From positions 3,555,501-3,619,500 of the forward strand of contig NZ_CP157794.1 in assembly GCF_040111675.1 (NCBI RefSeq): a DNA stretch of 64,000 bases. Direction: 5' to 3'. Position 1 is the stretch's first letter. Every line of letters begins with the position of its first letter. The notes under the pieces are model-generated. The model had not been told where the DNA came from, did no database searches, and saw only the letters and a list, made by a program, of their open reading frames with translations. This stretch comes from Salinarimonas sp. GTDB lineage: Bacteria; Pseudomonadota; Alphaproteobacteria; Rhizobiales; Beijerinckiaceae. The position numbers and the translations under genes were made by a program. Shown piece by piece: positions 16,608-28,579 of this stretch.

Positions 16608-17591
16608 TCAGCCGCCGTGGATCATGTCGTCCGAGATCGAGGCGCCGTTCTCGTTGAACCACTCGGCCGCGCCCGGATGCCAGGGCAGGACGTTGTTCTT
16701 GTCCCAGTTGTCGACCGTGGTGGAGCGGGCGGCGCGGTGGATGTTCACCATGCGCTCGTTGTCCGACATCACGACGTCGACGACGGCCTTCACGAAGCTC
16801 GCCGGCAGGTCGCAATTGGCGATCGCGAAGTTCCACATCGAGACCGAACGGGCCGGCTCCTCGAGCGTGGTGTAGGTGTCCGCCGCGATCTGGAACTGCG
16901 AGACCGGGAAGGCCTCGATGATCCGAGCCTGCTCCTCCTCGGTGAACTCGATGATGTTCACGTCGGTCTGGACCTCGAGCTGGCTCACCGCCGGGACCGG
17001 CACGCCGGCCGCGAAGGCGATGACGTCGAGGAGCCCGTCCTGGAGCTGCCCGCCGAGATCCGACCAGCCGCCGTTGCGGCGCTCGAAGTTCACGCCGAGC
17101 GTCTCCAGCATCTGCGGGAAGTAGGTGTCCGAGGTCGAGCCCGCCGGGCCGAAGCCGATGCGGGCGCCGTCCGGGATCTCGTCGATCGAGCTGATCCCGG
17201 AGGACGAGAGCGCCGTGATCGAGAACGGCGTCTGGTACATCGGGAAGATGGCGCAGACGTTGTCCATCTGCAGGCCCGGCGCGATCGGGTTCGAGCCCTC
17301 GAGCGACTCGCGGGCGGGGCCCATCGTGGTCATGCCGAAGGCGGCCTCGCCGGTATGGACGAGCGCCATGTTCTGCATCGGGCCGCCGGTGACCTCGCCG
17401 CCGCCGGAGATGCCGAGCTCGTCGGCCACCAGGTTGGCCCAGCCGGACCCGTAGGCGAAATAGGTGCCGCCCTGCGAGGCGGTGCCGACGGTGAAGCTCG
17501 AGGGCCAGTCGCTGCGGTCTTCCTGCGCGGCGGCGACGCCGGCCGTCAGCGCGAGCGCCGCGGCCGAGCAGACGAGATGAGACAGCTTCAT
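16608..17591 (-). CDS. TAXI-family TRAP transporter solute-binding protein
   Basis: Periplasmic binding protein of 327 residues. The ATG at 17591 follows GAGAGGA and gives a clear signal peptide, MKLSHLVCSAAALALTAGVA, with AAA-Q cleavage. The mature domain begins SFTVGTASQGGTYFAYGSGW, the TAXI signature, and contains GPAGSTSDTYFPQML and a WDKNNVLPWHPGAAEWF C-terminal part. It passes ligand to the fused permease, which starts 159 bp downstream. The two form one minus-strand operon. Confidence 0.9.
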   Translation of the reverse strand: MKLSHLVCSAAALALTAGVAAAQEDRSDWPSSFTVGTASQGGTYFAYGSGWANLVADELGISGGGEVTGGPMQNMALVHTGEAAFGMTTMGPARESLEGSNPIAPGLQMDNVCAIFPMYQTPFSITALSSSGISSIDEIPDGARIGFGPAGSTSDTYFPQMLETLGVNFERRNGGWSDLGGQLQDGLLDVIAFAAGVPVPAVSQLEVQTDVNIIEFTEEEQARIIEAFPVSQFQIAADTYTTLEEPARSVSMWNFAIANCDLPASFVKAVVDVVMSDNERMVNIHRAARSTTVDNWDKNNVLPWHPGAAEWFNENGASISDDMIHGG

Positions 17592-17947
17592 TGCGTTCCT
17601 CTCCGATTGCTTATGGTTTCCGGCGAGAGGCCGGGGATGCGGGCTCGGCCGATCGGGAGGGGCGCCGGAGCGCAGCCGCACACGTGCGGACCGAGGCATG
17701 CCTCGGGCGCGTGTCGCGGATCGCTCGTCCGGAACGTGTACAGTGGCGTTCCCCCCTGCCCGGGTCGTGTCGCGCCCCACGGACCGTGAGACGCGCCTTC
17801 CGGTCGCATGAGCGCATGCCGCAACGGCTCAGAACCGCCGCCGGCCAAGCTGCCCGTACAGTAAAGGGCGGAACGCGCGGGCTTCAAGCCTCTTCGATGC
17901 GACGGGAAAGCCGTCTACGCCGAAAGTTCTAGACGCTTCGCAGCCTC
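17592..17947. other. Intergenic region (356 bp) upstream of the TAXI gene
   Basis: High-GC DNA between the CGNR regulator gene and the TAXI gene, both on the minus strand. I see no gene, tRNA or clear hairpin with a T-run. The TAXI operon promoter should lie here, but no convincing -35/-10 pair stands out. Confidence 0.4.
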
Positions 17948-18625
17948 CTATTGCGTTGCGATCTGTGCACGAGCGCGCCCCATCCGTCGGCGGCCCTTCT
18001 CGCGGTTGCCGCACACCTCCATCCGGCACCAACGGCGCGAGCGGTTCTTGGACGTGTCGAGGAAGAACCAGTCGCAGGTGGACGAGGCGCAGCGTTTCAC
18101 CCGCACGAGACGCTCGGCGCTCACGAGCCCCTCCGCGGCGCGGGCCACGGGCCAGAGCGCCGCGGCGAGATCGTCCGAGACCGCGGGTCGGCGCACGGCG
18201 CGGCCCGCCTGCGGGTCCCAGGCGAGAACCTCGGCGGCGCGCGCCGCATCCGCCGCCGCGCCCAGCGCCGCGAGATCGGCCTCGGCGGGCGCCGTCTCGT
18301 CGACCGCCGCACGCAGCACGCCGACGATCGCGGCCCGCAGGCGCCGGGTACGCGTCTCGAAGACGTCCGCCGCCCCCGGGTCGGCGGCGGCGACACCGGT
18401 CAGTGCGCGGAAGCGCGCGTCCTCGAGGGCGCCGTGGTCGCGCAGCCAGGCGAGCGTGGCGAAGGCGTCGCCGAGCGCATCCCGCGCGGGCCTGCCCGGG
18501 CGCGTGTGGCCGGTCTCGCTGTTGGCGAAGTCCAGGACGAGGGCGTCGGCGGCGCTCGCGCCGACATGCATGGGATCGCCGGCGGGGTGATCGAGGGATC
18601 GGGGGGCTTGGGCGTCGTCGTTCAT
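17948..18625 (-). CDS. CGNR zinc-finger/ABATE-domain regulator
   Basis: Putative stress-linked transcriptional regulator of 225 residues. The N-terminal ABATE-type region contains ALVLDFANSETGH, with the typical FANT-like start and histidine. The C-terminal CGNR zinc finger is VKRCASSTCDWFFLDTSKN followed by RRWCRMEVCGNREK, with four cysteines and the name-giving CGNR. The ATG at 18625 was chosen because it begins close to this domain. It is divergent from the MFS gene, 130 bp away, so it is a natural candidate regulator of that transporter. Confidence 0.87.
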   Translation of the reverse strand: MNDDAQAPRSLDHPAGDPMHVGASAADALVLDFANSETGHTRPGRPARDALGDAFATLAWLRDHGALEDARFRALTGVAAADPGAADVFETRTRRLRAAIVGVLRAAVDETAPAEADLAALGAAADAARAAEVLAWDPQAGRAVRRPAVSDDLAAALWPVARAAEGLVSAERLVRVKRCASSTCDWFFLDTSKNRSRRWCRMEVCGNREKGRRRMGRARAQIATQ

Positions 18626-18688
18626 TCCGGAATCCTGCCACCTAGCTTCCGTCGAGGCAAGAGCCGGTGATTTACCCTTCAAAATGCG

Positions 18689-18717
18689 GTTGACAGGTTA
18701 TCGGCACTGGTATGCAT
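18689..18717 (+). promoter_or_regulatory. Likely sigma-70 promoter of the MFS gene
   Basis: TTGACA at 18689-18694 is a perfect -35 box. It is followed at 15-17 bp by TATGCATT, a fair -10 region, and then by the MFS start 39 bp further on. The -35 box lies 64 bp from the start codon of the divergent CGNR gene, so that protein could bind here. Confidence 0.5.
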
Positions 18718-18755
18718 TGCGATGGCGTGGCGACGCACGCCGCAGGAGACCCGCC

Positions 18756-20024
18756 ATGGCCGTCCCGACCACCCCCGATGCCGCGCGCGGCGCCGTCGCC
18801 GCCGCACTGCTCACGGCGCTGCTCACGAGCTTCATCGCCGCGACCTACGGCTTCGGCATCTACCTGTTCGCCCAGCTCGTGCCCGACATGCGGGCCGATC
18901 TCGGCTTCGACCTGAAGGCGGCGGGGCTCGCGGTCGCCACGGGGCAGCTGGGCTTCCTGATCTTCGCGCTCGGCGGGGCCTGGGCCGCGGCGCGCATCGG
19001 CGGAACGCAGGTCGCGATCGGCTCGGTGGCGCTGTGCGCCGCATGCCTCCTGCTTGTTCCGGCGGCGCCGGACGTGCTGGCGCTCGGGCTTCTCCTCGGC
19101 ATTCTCGGCGGCCTGGCGGCCTCGGTCTACGTGCCGATGGTGGAGATCGTGTCGCGGGCGATCCCGTATCGCCACCGCGGAAAGGCGCTCGGCCTAATAT
19201 CCAGCGGCACGAGCTACGGCGTGTTCGTCAACAGCCTGCTCGTGCCGTATTTCGTGCTGAACAATGATTGGCGCGGCGTCTGGATCGTGGTGGGCCTCGG
19301 CACGGCGGCGCTCGCGCTCGCCGGGGCGATCGCCTTTCGGCGCATGGGCCTGTTCGCGCGCGAGCCCGCCCCGGCGCCGAGCGTCGTCTCGACGTTACCG
19401 AAGGCCGGCCTGCGCGCGCTGCTCGCGCCCTGGATCCTGATCGTCTGGGTCGTCTCCTTCCTGAACGGCGTCTGCGTCCTGCCCTTCCAGACCTTCCTTT
19501 CGCCCTACCTGCGCGAGGAGCTCGGATACCCGGTCGCCTTCGCGGCGTCGGTCTGGGGCGTCATCGGCGTGATCGGGATGGTCTCGGGCTTCGTCGTCGG
19601 CTGGGCCTCGGACCGCACCGGCGTGCGCCTGGCGCTCGGCGTCACATACGCCTGCGTCCTCGCGGCGGCCGCCCTCCTCGCGCTCGCGCCGAGCCAGCCC
19701 TCGGCGCTCGCCGCCGGAACCCTCTACGCGCTCGCCTTCTGCCCGATCTTCGGCCTCGTCCCGGCCTACGTGGCGAAGACCGCGAGCGGGGCGCAGGCGA
19801 CCCTCGTCTTCGGCGTCGCCAACGTCGCCCTCGGTCTCGGCGGCATGGCGGGCAACGCGGCCTTCGGCGCGCTCGCCGAGGCGGCGGGCGGCTTCGCGCC
19901 GATCTACCTCGCCATCGCGGCGCTCTCGGCCGTGCTCGCGCTTCTCGCCGCGCTGCTGCCGCCGGAAGGCGCGCCGACCAGGACGCCGGCGCCCGGCGCC
20001 GACGCCGCGCCCTGCGGCTCGTGA
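18756..20024 (+). CDS. Major facilitator superfamily transporter
   Basis: Twelve-helix secondary transporter, 422 residues from the ATG at 18756 (AGGAGAC upstream). The first helix contains LLTALLTSFIAATYGFGIYLF. The A-like motif GGAWAAARIGGTQ lies between helices 2 and 3, and RHRGKALGLISSGTSYGV lies near helix 5. A second-half counterpart, GWASDRTGVRLALG, completes the duplicated structure. The closest general resemblance is to YbfB or monocarboxylate-type MFS proteins. The substrate cannot be read. The divergent CGNR gene may regulate it. Confidence 0.88.
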   Translation: MAVPTTPDAARGAVAAALLTALLTSFIAATYGFGIYLFAQLVPDMRADLGFDLKAAGLAVATGQLGFLIFALGGAWAAARIGGTQVAIGSVALCAACLLLVPAAPDVLALGLLLGILGGLAASVYVPMVEIVSRAIPYRHRGKALGLISSGTSYGVFVNSLLVPYFVLNNDWRGVWIVVGLGTAALALAGAIAFRRMGLFAREPAPAPSVVSTLPKAGLRALLAPWILIVWVVSFLNGVCVLPFQTFLSPYLREELGYPVAFAASVWGVIGVIGMVSGFVVGWASDRTGVRLALGVTYACVLAAAALLALAPSQPSALAAGTLYALAFCPIFGLVPAYVAKTASGAQATLVFGVANVALGLGGMAGNAAFGALAEAAGGFAPIYLAIAALSAVLALLAALLPPEGAPTRTPAPGADAAPCGS

Positions 20025-20130
20025 GATCCGGAACCGTAGCCGCGCGCGGCCATTGGACCCGCGGTGCTGGCCTAAGGGGCCGGCCTTGCGCTAAACGAGA
20101 GCGAGCGGACGAGACGAGGGGGCGTCACGG

Positions 20131-20682
20131 ATGAGAGCGAGCGTGGTCCGAAGCCTCGCGCTGGCGGGGATCGCCGCGGTCGCGGTGGCGATCGGCGCGG
20201 CGCGGGCGCAGATGGGCGACACCGGGCAGGCGCCGGGCGAGACCCGCGGGGCGCAAACGTCGGAATGGGTCGACACCGCGCTGCACGTGATCACCCGCGC
20301 CATCGAGTTCGCCGGCATCGGCGCCATCGTCATCGGCGCCATCGTCGCCACCGCGATCTACGCGAGGCGCATGCTCGCGGGCGGCGGGGAGGAGGACTAC
20401 CACGATTACCGCGCGCGGCTGGGCCGCTCCATCCTGCTCGGCCTCGAGTTCCTGGTGGCCGCCGACATCATCGCCACCGTCGCCATCGAGCCGACGCTCG
20501 ACAGCGTCATCGTGCTGGCCGGCGTGGTGCTGATCCGAACCTTCCTGTCCTTCGCCCTCGAGGTCGAGATCGAAGGGCGCTGGCCCTGGCAGAACGGGCA
20601 GCACGCGCCGGCCCAGCGGCGCCAGCAGCGCCGGGAGGCGCAGGAGCAGCGCGAGGGCGGCGATCGCGAGGGCGGCGGCTGA
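20131..20682 (+). CDS. DUF1622 membrane protein
   Basis: Inner-membrane protein of 183 residues. After an N-terminal hydrophobic stretch with an ARA-Q-like end, it has two or three helices: the first around IEFAGIGAIVIGAIVATAIY, then LLGLEFLVAADIIATV, and a third around VIVLAGVVLIRTFLSFALEV. The conserved YRARLGRSILLGLEFLVAADI and RTFLSFALEVEIEGRWPW segments identify DUF1622. The tail is rich in Gln, Arg and Gly. Function unknown. Its stop lies 22 bp from the convergent ppdK gene. Confidence 0.87.
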   Translation: MRASVVRSLALAGIAAVAVAIGAARAQMGDTGQAPGETRGAQTSEWVDTALHVITRAIEFAGIGAIVIGAIVATAIYARRMLAGGGEEDYHDYRARLGRSILLGLEFLVAADIIATVAIEPTLDSVIVLAGVVLIRTFLSFALEVEIEGRWPWQNGQHAPAQRRQQRREAQEQREGGDREGGG

Positions 20683-20704
20683 GGCCGCCCTCGGCGGGTC
20701 GCGG

Positions 20705-23383
<2,679 letters not shown>

Positions 23384-23519
23384 CGTCCACCTCACCACCG
23401 TGCCATTACCGCGCACAGCCATAGACGCCCCGGCGCGTTTTGCAAATACTCACGTGGGTTGCCGACCTGCGCGAGTTAACGCGCGCAGGTGGCCGTGCGA
23501 GCGGCGAGGACGCGAGCGT

Positions 23520-25670
23520 TCACCCCTGGATCTTGTCGAAGTCCGCCACCGCGCGGGTGGCGCGCCGCAGGGCGGCGAGCAACCGCAGGCGGTTGGCGCG
23601 CAGGTCCGGGTCCTCGGCGTTCACAGTCACCGCGTCGAAGAAGGCGTCCACCGGCGCGCGCAGATGCGAGAGGGCCCGCATGGCGCCCTCGAAATCCTCC
23701 CGCGCGATCGCCGCCGAGGCCTCGCTCTGCGCCCTCTCGAGGGCAGAGAGCAGCGCCTTCTCCGCGGGCTCGCCGCGCGCGGCGACGAGGGCGGCGTCCG
23801 GTGCGGCGTCGTAGGACGTCCCGTCCTTCTTCTCCTCGATGCGCAGGATGTTCGCGGCCCGGCGATAGCCGGCGAGCAGGTTCGCGCCGTCCTCGGTGGC
23901 GAGGAAGCCGGCGAGCGCGTTCACCCGCTCGACGATCATCAGGAGGTCGTCCTGGCCTTCCAGTGCGAAGACCGCGTCGATCAGGTCGTGCTGCAGGCCC
24001 TCCTCGCGCAGGTGGACCTTGAGCCGATCGGCGAAGAAGGCGAGGAGGTCTGCGGCGAGGCGCGGGCGCTCGCGGGCGAGATCGGGGTCGCTCCAGGTCT
24101 CGCGCAGCTGCGGGCTCGCATGGCGGATCGCGCCGAGATGCATGCGCAGCACGGGGTCGAGCCGCAGCCGCAGCCGGTTCTCCAGCACCAGCCGGATCAC
24201 CCCCAAAGCCGCGCGCCTGAGCCCGAACGGGTCGCGCGATCCCGTCGGCTTCTCGTCGATGGCCCAGAAGCCGGTGAGCAGGTCGAGCTTGTCGGCGAGC
24301 GCCACCGCCACCGAGACCGGCGCGGTGGGCGTGCGGTCGGAGGGGCCGAGCGGCTTGTAATGCTCCTCGAGCGCGGCGGCTACGGCCTCGTCCTCGCCCT
24401 GGAGCGCGGCGTAGGTGCGGCCCATCAGCCCCTGCAGCTCGGGAAATTCGCCCACCATCTCGGTGACGAGATCGGCCTTGGAGAGCCGCGCCGCCCGCTC
24501 CGCCTTGTCCGCATCCGCGCCCGCGACGTCGGCGAGCGAGCGGGCGAGCGCCGCCACCCGCTCCACCCGCTCGGCCACGGTGCCGAGCTTGTCGTGGAAG
24601 ACGATCGCCTCGAGCTTGGGCAGCCGCGCCTCGAGCGGGGTCGCCTTGTCGGTCTCGAAGAAGAACTTCGCGTCCGAGAGCCGCGCGCGGACCACGCGCT
24701 CGTTGCCGGCGACGATGGCCTTGCCGCCGTCCCTCGCCTCGATGTTGGCGACGAGCACGAAGGAATTGGCGAGCTTGCCCGTCTCGCGGTCGCGCAGCAC
24801 GAAGCACTTCTGGTTGGCGCGGATCGTGGCGCGGATCGCCTCCGCCGGGATGTCGAGGAAGCTCTCCTCGAAGGCGCCGAGCATCACCACCGGCCACTCG
24901 ACCAGCCCCGCCACCTCCTCGAGCAGCGCCTCGTCCTCGACGAGCTCCAGCCCCCGGGCGAAGGCGAGGTCGCGGGCGTCGTGGAGGATGACGTCCTTGC
25001 GCTTGTCCGCGTCGACCTCGACCTTGGCCTTGCCGAGCGAGGCCGCCCAGTCGTCGAGCCGGCGCACGCGGATGGGCTCCGGCGCGTGGAAGCGGTGGCC
25101 GTAAGTGACGTCCCCGCTCTCCAGCCCGTCGACGGAGAAGCGCACCACCTCCGGCTCCTCGGTCTCCGGCCCGAACATGCACACGATGGCGCGCAGCGGC
25201 CGCACCCAGGTGAGCGCGCCCGGCTCCGCCGAGGCCGCGCCCCAGCGCATGGATTTCGGCCAGGGAAAGCGGCGGACGATATCGGGGAGGATCTCGGCCA
25301 GCACCTCCGGCGTCGGGCGCCCGGGGCGCTCGATCAGTGCCACGTAGAAGTCGCCCTTCTTCGGGTCGCTCTCGATCCTCGCCTCGTCGAGGGAGGCGAG
25401 GCCGGCGCTCTTGAGGAAGCCCTCGACCGCCTTCTCGGGCGCGCCGACGCGCGGACCCTTTCGCTCCTCGCGCACGTCCTGGCCCTTCGCGGGCAGCCCC
25501 GCCACGTGCAGCGCGATGCGGCGCGGGCCGTGGAAGCTCTTGGCGCCCTCGTAGAGGAAGCCGCGCTCCACCAGCGCGTCGGTGACGAGCCGGCGCAGGT
25601 CCTCGCCCGCCTTGCGCTGCATGCGCGCGGGGATTTCCTCGGAGAAGAGCTCGAGCAGGAGATCGGGCAT
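23520..25670 (-). CDS. glyS: Glycyl-tRNA synthetase beta subunit
   Basis: Beta subunit of the heterotetrameric glycyl-tRNA synthetase, 716 residues from the ATG at 25670. It starts [18 protein letters not shown], the family signature, and contains [21 protein letters not shown] and a C-terminal anticodon-binding region with LHLRE-like [15 protein letters not shown] and [19 protein letters not shown]. The usual partner glyQ (alpha subunit), normally just upstream, is not in the window; selO lies there on the other strand. The enzyme needs glyQ elsewhere in the genome. Confidence 0.95.
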   Translation of the reverse strand: MPDLLLELFSEEIPARMQRKAGEDLRRLVTDALVERGFLYEGAKSFHGPRRIALHVAGLPAKGQDVREERKGPRVGAPEKAVEGFLKSAGLASLDEARIESDPKKGDFYVALIERPGRPTPEVLAEILPDIVRRFPWPKSMRWGAASAEPGALTWVRPLRAIVCMFGPETEEPEVVRFSVDGLESGDVTYGHRFHAPEPIRVRRLDDWAASLGKAKVEVDADKRKDVILHDARDLAFARGLELVEDEALLEEVAGLVEWPVVMLGAFEESFLDIPAEAIRATIRANQKCFVLRDRETGKLANSFVLVANIEARDGGKAIVAGNERVVRARLSDAKFFFETDKATPLEARLPKLEAIVFHDKLGTVAERVERVAALARSLADVAGADADKAERAARLSKADLVTEMVGEFPELQGLMGRTYAALQGEDEAVAAALEEHYKPLGPSDRTPTAPVSVAVALADKLDLLTGFWAIDEKPTGSRDPFGLRRAALGVIRLVLENRLRLRLDPVLRMHLGAIRHASPQLRETWSDPDLARERPRLAADLLAFFADRLKVHLREEGLQHDLIDAVFALEGQDDLLMIVERVNALAGFLATEDGANLLAGYRRAANILRIEEKKDGTSYDAAPDAALVAARGEPAEKALLSALERAQSEASAAIAREDFEGAMRALSHLRAPVDAFFDAVTVNAEDPDLRANRLRLLAALRRATRAVADFDKIQG

Positions 25671-25800
25671 GGAAACGGCCTCGGTACGGGCTCGCGGGAA
25701 CGGCTGCGGCTGCGAATAGGCGCGCGACGGCCGGGACGCAAGCCCTGCGGCGTCGGCGCACGCCTTGCGCAGCCCCCTCGCGACGGGGCACGATACGGCC

Positions 25801-27240
25801 ATGCCCGTCTCCCCCGCCTACCGCCCCGACCCGCGCCATCTCGCCCTCGGCGAGGCCTTCTACGATCCGGTCACGCCAGCGCCCTTCCCGGCGACGGTGA
25901 CGCGCTACCGCAACCAGCGCTGGGCCGCCCGCGTCGGGCTCGATACGCTGGACGAGGCCGAATGGGTGGCACACCTCGCCCGCTTCGCGCCCCTGCCGGA
26001 CAATGTCCCCGAGCCGCTGGCCCTGCGCTATCACGGCCACCAGTTCCAGTCCTACAACCCGGACCTCGGCGACGGCCGCGGCTTCCTCCATGCGCAGATC
26101 CGCGACGCCGAGGACGGCCGCCTGCTCGATCTCGGCACCAAGGGATCCGGCCAGACGCCCTATTCCCGCTTCGGCGACGGGCGGCTCACCCTCAAGGGCG
26201 GCGTGCGCGAGGTGCTGGCCACCGAGATGCTGGAGGCGCTCGGGGTCTACACCTCGAAATCGTTCTCGCTCGTCGAGACCGGCGAGGCCTTGATGCGCAA
26301 CGACGAGCCCTCCCCCACCCGCTCGTCGGTGCTGGTGCGGCTGTCGCATTCCCACATCCGCATCGGCACCTTCCAGCGCCTCGCCTTCCACAACGAGGGC
26401 GCGGCCTTGGAGAAGCTGATCGCCTATTGCATCGAGACCTACCAGCCGCGGGCCGCCGCGCATCCGAACCCGGCGGCGGGCCTCCTCGCCGCCGTGACGG
26501 AGGACGTGGCGAAGATGGGCGCCGAGTGGTTCCAGGCGGGCTTCGTCCACGGCGTGCTCAACACCGACAACACCACCATCACCGGCGAGAGCTTCGATTA
26601 CGGCCCCTGGCGCTTCCTGCCGGAACTCGATCCCGGCTTCACCGCCGCCTATTTCGACCAGACCGGCCTCTACGCCTTCGGCCGCCAGCCCGCCGCCCTC
26701 TACTGGAACCTCTGCCGGCTGGCCGATTGCCTGCGCCACCTCGCCGACGAGGAGGCGCTCGCCGCCGCGCTCGAGCCCTTCGGCGCAGCCTTCGACGCCC
26801 ATCTCGGCCGCCTCACCCGCGCCCGCCTCGCTCTCGACCCCGACGACGAGAGCGGCGTCGACGCCCCGGCCTTCTTCTACCGCGCGCTCGCCCGCACCCG
26901 ACTGCCCTTCGAGCGCGCCTTCTTCGACCTCATCGGCGGCGCCGACCCGACCCGCATCGCCGCGAGCCCCCACGCGGAGGCCTATGCCGGCGCGGACTGG
27001 GCCGAGGCGATCGCGGCGATTCGCGGAGCGAAGCCGCATCCGCGGCGGGAGGAGGCGCTGGCGCATCCGTATTTCGCGCGCGAGGCGCCGGTGACGATGC
27101 TGATCGACGAGGTGGAGGCGGTTTGGGCGCGGATCGCGGAGGGGGACGATTGGGGGGCGTTCGCGGGGAAGATCGCGGAGGTGGGGGAGATGCGGGGAGC
27201 GTATGGGGTGTTGGTGGATGAGGTAGGGCGACATCCGTAG
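25801..27240 (+). CDS. selO: SelO/YdiU family protein AMPylase
   Basis: Pseudokinase-fold enzyme that transfers AMP from ATP to Ser, Thr or Tyr of target proteins in the redox stress response. It has 479 residues from the ATG at 25801. The motifs are complete: [39 protein letters not shown] and [19 protein letters not shown], then [20 protein letters not shown] and DYGPWRFL. It starts 130 bp from the divergent glyS gene. The last 80 bp are unusually rich in G-runs. Confidence 0.93.
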   Translation: MPVSPAYRPDPRHLALGEAFYDPVTPAPFPATVTRYRNQRWAARVGLDTLDEAEWVAHLARFAPLPDNVPEPLALRYHGHQFQSYNPDLGDGRGFLHAQIRDAEDGRLLDLGTKGSGQTPYSRFGDGRLTLKGGVREVLATEMLEALGVYTSKSFSLVETGEALMRNDEPSPTRSSVLVRLSHSHIRIGTFQRLAFHNEGAALEKLIAYCIETYQPRAAAHPNPAAGLLAAVTEDVAKMGAEWFQAGFVHGVLNTDNTTITGESFDYGPWRFLPELDPGFTAAYFDQTGLYAFGRQPAALYWNLCRLADCLRHLADEEALAAALEPFGAAFDAHLGRLTRARLALDPDDESGVDAPAFFYRALARTRLPFERAFFDLIGGADPTRIAASPHAEAYAGADWAEAIAAIRGAKPHPRREEALAHPYFAREAPVTMLIDEVEAVWARIAEGDDWGAFAGKIAEVGEMRGAYGVLVDEVGRHP

Positions 27241-27270
27241 GGGCCCGCGAACTAGCCGACGTTTGCAATT

Positions 27271-27299
27271 TTGACTTGTCTCGCTAGTGTTGGTGTCAT
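27271..27299 (+). promoter_or_regulatory. Candidate promoter of the 27324 gene
   Basis: TTGACT at 27271-27276 and TGTCAT at 27294-27299 are separated by 17 bp, and the gene starts 25 bp downstream after a GAGGGAGTGAG ribosome site. The -35 box matches at five of six positions and the -10 box at four of six. Confidence 0.4.
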
Positions 27300-27323
27300 G
27301 CGCTTTCATTGAGGGAGTGAGAC

Positions 27324-27857
27324 ATGGCATCGACGACAAGTAGCGCCATAACGGCCTTTGCGGCGGCGGCATTCGGCTCCCTCGCAACGATATTCGTCGG
27401 CGGGCTCGACTATTTTAATAGAAACAAGGAGCTGGACATCGAATTAGTCAATATTGGTCTTTCGATCCTGCGTGGAGACGCTACAGGCGACGAAAATTCA
27501 ATCTATGCTAGACGTTTTGCACTTCGCATCTTAAATCAATACACTGGAGCTCCAATACCAGATGAAGAATTTGAAGCATGGGCACGCCAGGGGAGCACTC
27601 CGTTTCTAAAAACCGCTGAATTTTCTGACGCGGAAGATCTTCGCTCTCTGGCATCGGGAATTATGTACCTATACGGAATCTGTCTGGGCACGGAAGGCAT
27701 ATTGGTTGGTGATCATGTTGAGCCTGAATCGACTGCTGAGCTGCGTGCAGTGAGCGTCGATAAGTTAACTGCTTCGCTGAAAGTATGTAACGAGCTAATC
27801 GATACCGTAGTCGCTACGGGTACGCACGAAGAGGCTTGGAACACGTTTCGAAGATAG
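27324..27857 (+). CDS. Low-GC hypothetical protein with N-terminal membrane segment
   Basis: A protein of 177 residues. Residues about 8-27 (AITAFAAAAFGSLATIFVGG) form a single hydrophobic segment or signal anchor. They are followed by DYFNRNKELDIELVNIGLSILRG, a likely long helix, then a mostly helical domain ending EEAWNTFRR. I do not recognise a family. It is markedly lower in GC than genes on either side and has its own promoter and strong ribosome site, so it is probably acquired. A helix-rich cytoplasmic domain next to a membrane anchor resembles membrane-bound accessory or stress proteins, but this is not evidence of function. Confidence 0.7.
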   Translation: MASTTSSAITAFAAAAFGSLATIFVGGLDYFNRNKELDIELVNIGLSILRGDATGDENSIYARRFALRILNQYTGAPIPDEEFEAWARQGSTPFLKTAEFSDAEDLRSLASGIMYLYGICLGTEGILVGDHVEPESTAELRAVSVDKLTASLKVCNELIDTVVATGTHEEAWNTFRR

Positions 27858-27863
27858 TAAAAA

Positions 27864-27889
27864 CCGCCGCCTGGTTCCCCAAGCGGCGG
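27864..27889 (-). terminator. Terminator after the minus-strand DUF465 gene
   Basis: CCGCCGC and GCGGCGG form a 7-bp stem with a 12-base loop. On the minus strand it is followed by GTTTTTACT. It lies 39 bp after the DUF465 stop and 7 bp after the stop of the convergent low-GC gene, so it serves the first and may serve both. Confidence 0.65.
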
Positions 27890-27928
27890 CGACGCTGTCG
27901 GGGCGATACGCGCCCCTCGTCCTGGCCG

Positions 27929-28120
27929 TCAGTGCAGCGTGGCGGCTTCCTTCTCGGCGCCGCGCAGGCGGGCCATCTCGTCCTTGAGGACGAGCTTCTT
28001 GCGCTTGAGCTGAGCGATCTCGGTGTCGCTCGTCGAAGGGCTGGTCACCGCCTTCTGGATCTCCTGCTCGAGAGCCTGGTGCTTACGCTCGAGCTCGGCC
28101 AAGTGGCTATTCAGCGACAT
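27929..28120 (-). CDS. DUF465 (YdcH-like) small coiled-coil protein
   Basis: A 63-residue protein from the ATG at 28120 (GGGAGA upstream), almost wholly alpha-helical. It starts MSLNSHLAELERKHQALEQ and contains DTEIAQLKRKKLVLKDEMARL, the DUF465 pattern in which a central L-K-R/K-K-K-L stretch ends the hairpin of helices. A second member of the same family lies divergently at 28325. Function is unknown; such proteins are abundant in alphaproteobacteria. Confidence 0.88.
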   Translation of the reverse strand: MSLNSHLAELERKHQALEQEIQKAVTSPSTSDTEIAQLKRKKLVLKDEMARLRGAEKEAATLH

Positions 28121-28190
28121 GCGTCGTCTCCCTTCCCAAAGTTCGGGTTCGAACGGCTCCATGCTCTCACACATTTGTTCGCCTGTCGAA

Positions 28191-28221
28191 GCTTTCATTT
28201 GTTGCGCCGCAACCTGAAAGC
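28191..28221. promoter_or_regulatory. Nested palindrome between the two DUF465 genes
   Basis: GCTTTCA (28191-28197) pairs with TGAAAGC (28215-28221), and inside it GTTGCG (28201-28206) pairs with CGCAAC (28208-28213). The dyad lies in the 204-bp divergent spacer, so it may be a shared operator or part of a 5' leader. No T-run follows. Confidence 0.4.
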
Positions 28222-28324
28222 GTTAAAAGCTCACGCTTCCGCCGCTTGACGCGGCGACGCTTTTGCCGCTCTTGGTGAGGGCGCGCGCGCTGCGCGAGAA
28301 CCGTTGCAGAGCTGGAGACGACGG

Positions 28325-28534
28325 GTGGACGGCGCCGAGGAGACCGCAGAGCTGATGGCCGAGCTGGCTCGGCTGAAGGAGGAGCATCGCGACCTCGATC
28401 GGGCGATCGAGGCGCTCGAGACCTCGCCCGTGCACGACCGCCTGCAACTCCAGCGCTTGAAGAAGCGCAAGCTCACGCTCCGGGACCGAATCCATCGGAT
28501 CGAGGACGAGATCCTGCCCGACATCATCGCCTGA
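28325..28534 (+). CDS. DUF465 small coiled-coil protein upstream of purE
   Basis: A 69-residue helical protein from the GTG at 28325, which has GGAG about 8 bp upstream; a TTG at 28304 is possible. It contains LARLKEEHRDLDRAIEALE and LQRLKKRKLTLRDRIHRIED, the DUF465 hairpin. It lies 45 bp before purE on the same strand, a common arrangement in Rhizobiales. No role in purine synthesis has been shown that I know of. Confidence 0.85.
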   Translation: MDGAEETAELMAELARLKEEHRDLDRAIEALETSPVHDRLQLQRLKKRKLTLRDRIHRIEDEILPDIIA

Positions 28535-28579
28535 GGGCGTGCGCTCGAGGCGCGGAGGGTTCCGCGCGAGAGGAAAGCC

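Noticed and set aside
17588..17932. Small frames in the 356-bp region before the TAXI gene
   Set aside because: No ribosome sites, strong Arg/Ser bias, and none continues a known domain.
23400..27387. Very long open frames opposite glyS/selO (over 1200 codons)
   Set aside because: They mirror the GC-rich third positions of glyS and selO, have Arg/Ala/Gly-skewed composition, and match no domain.
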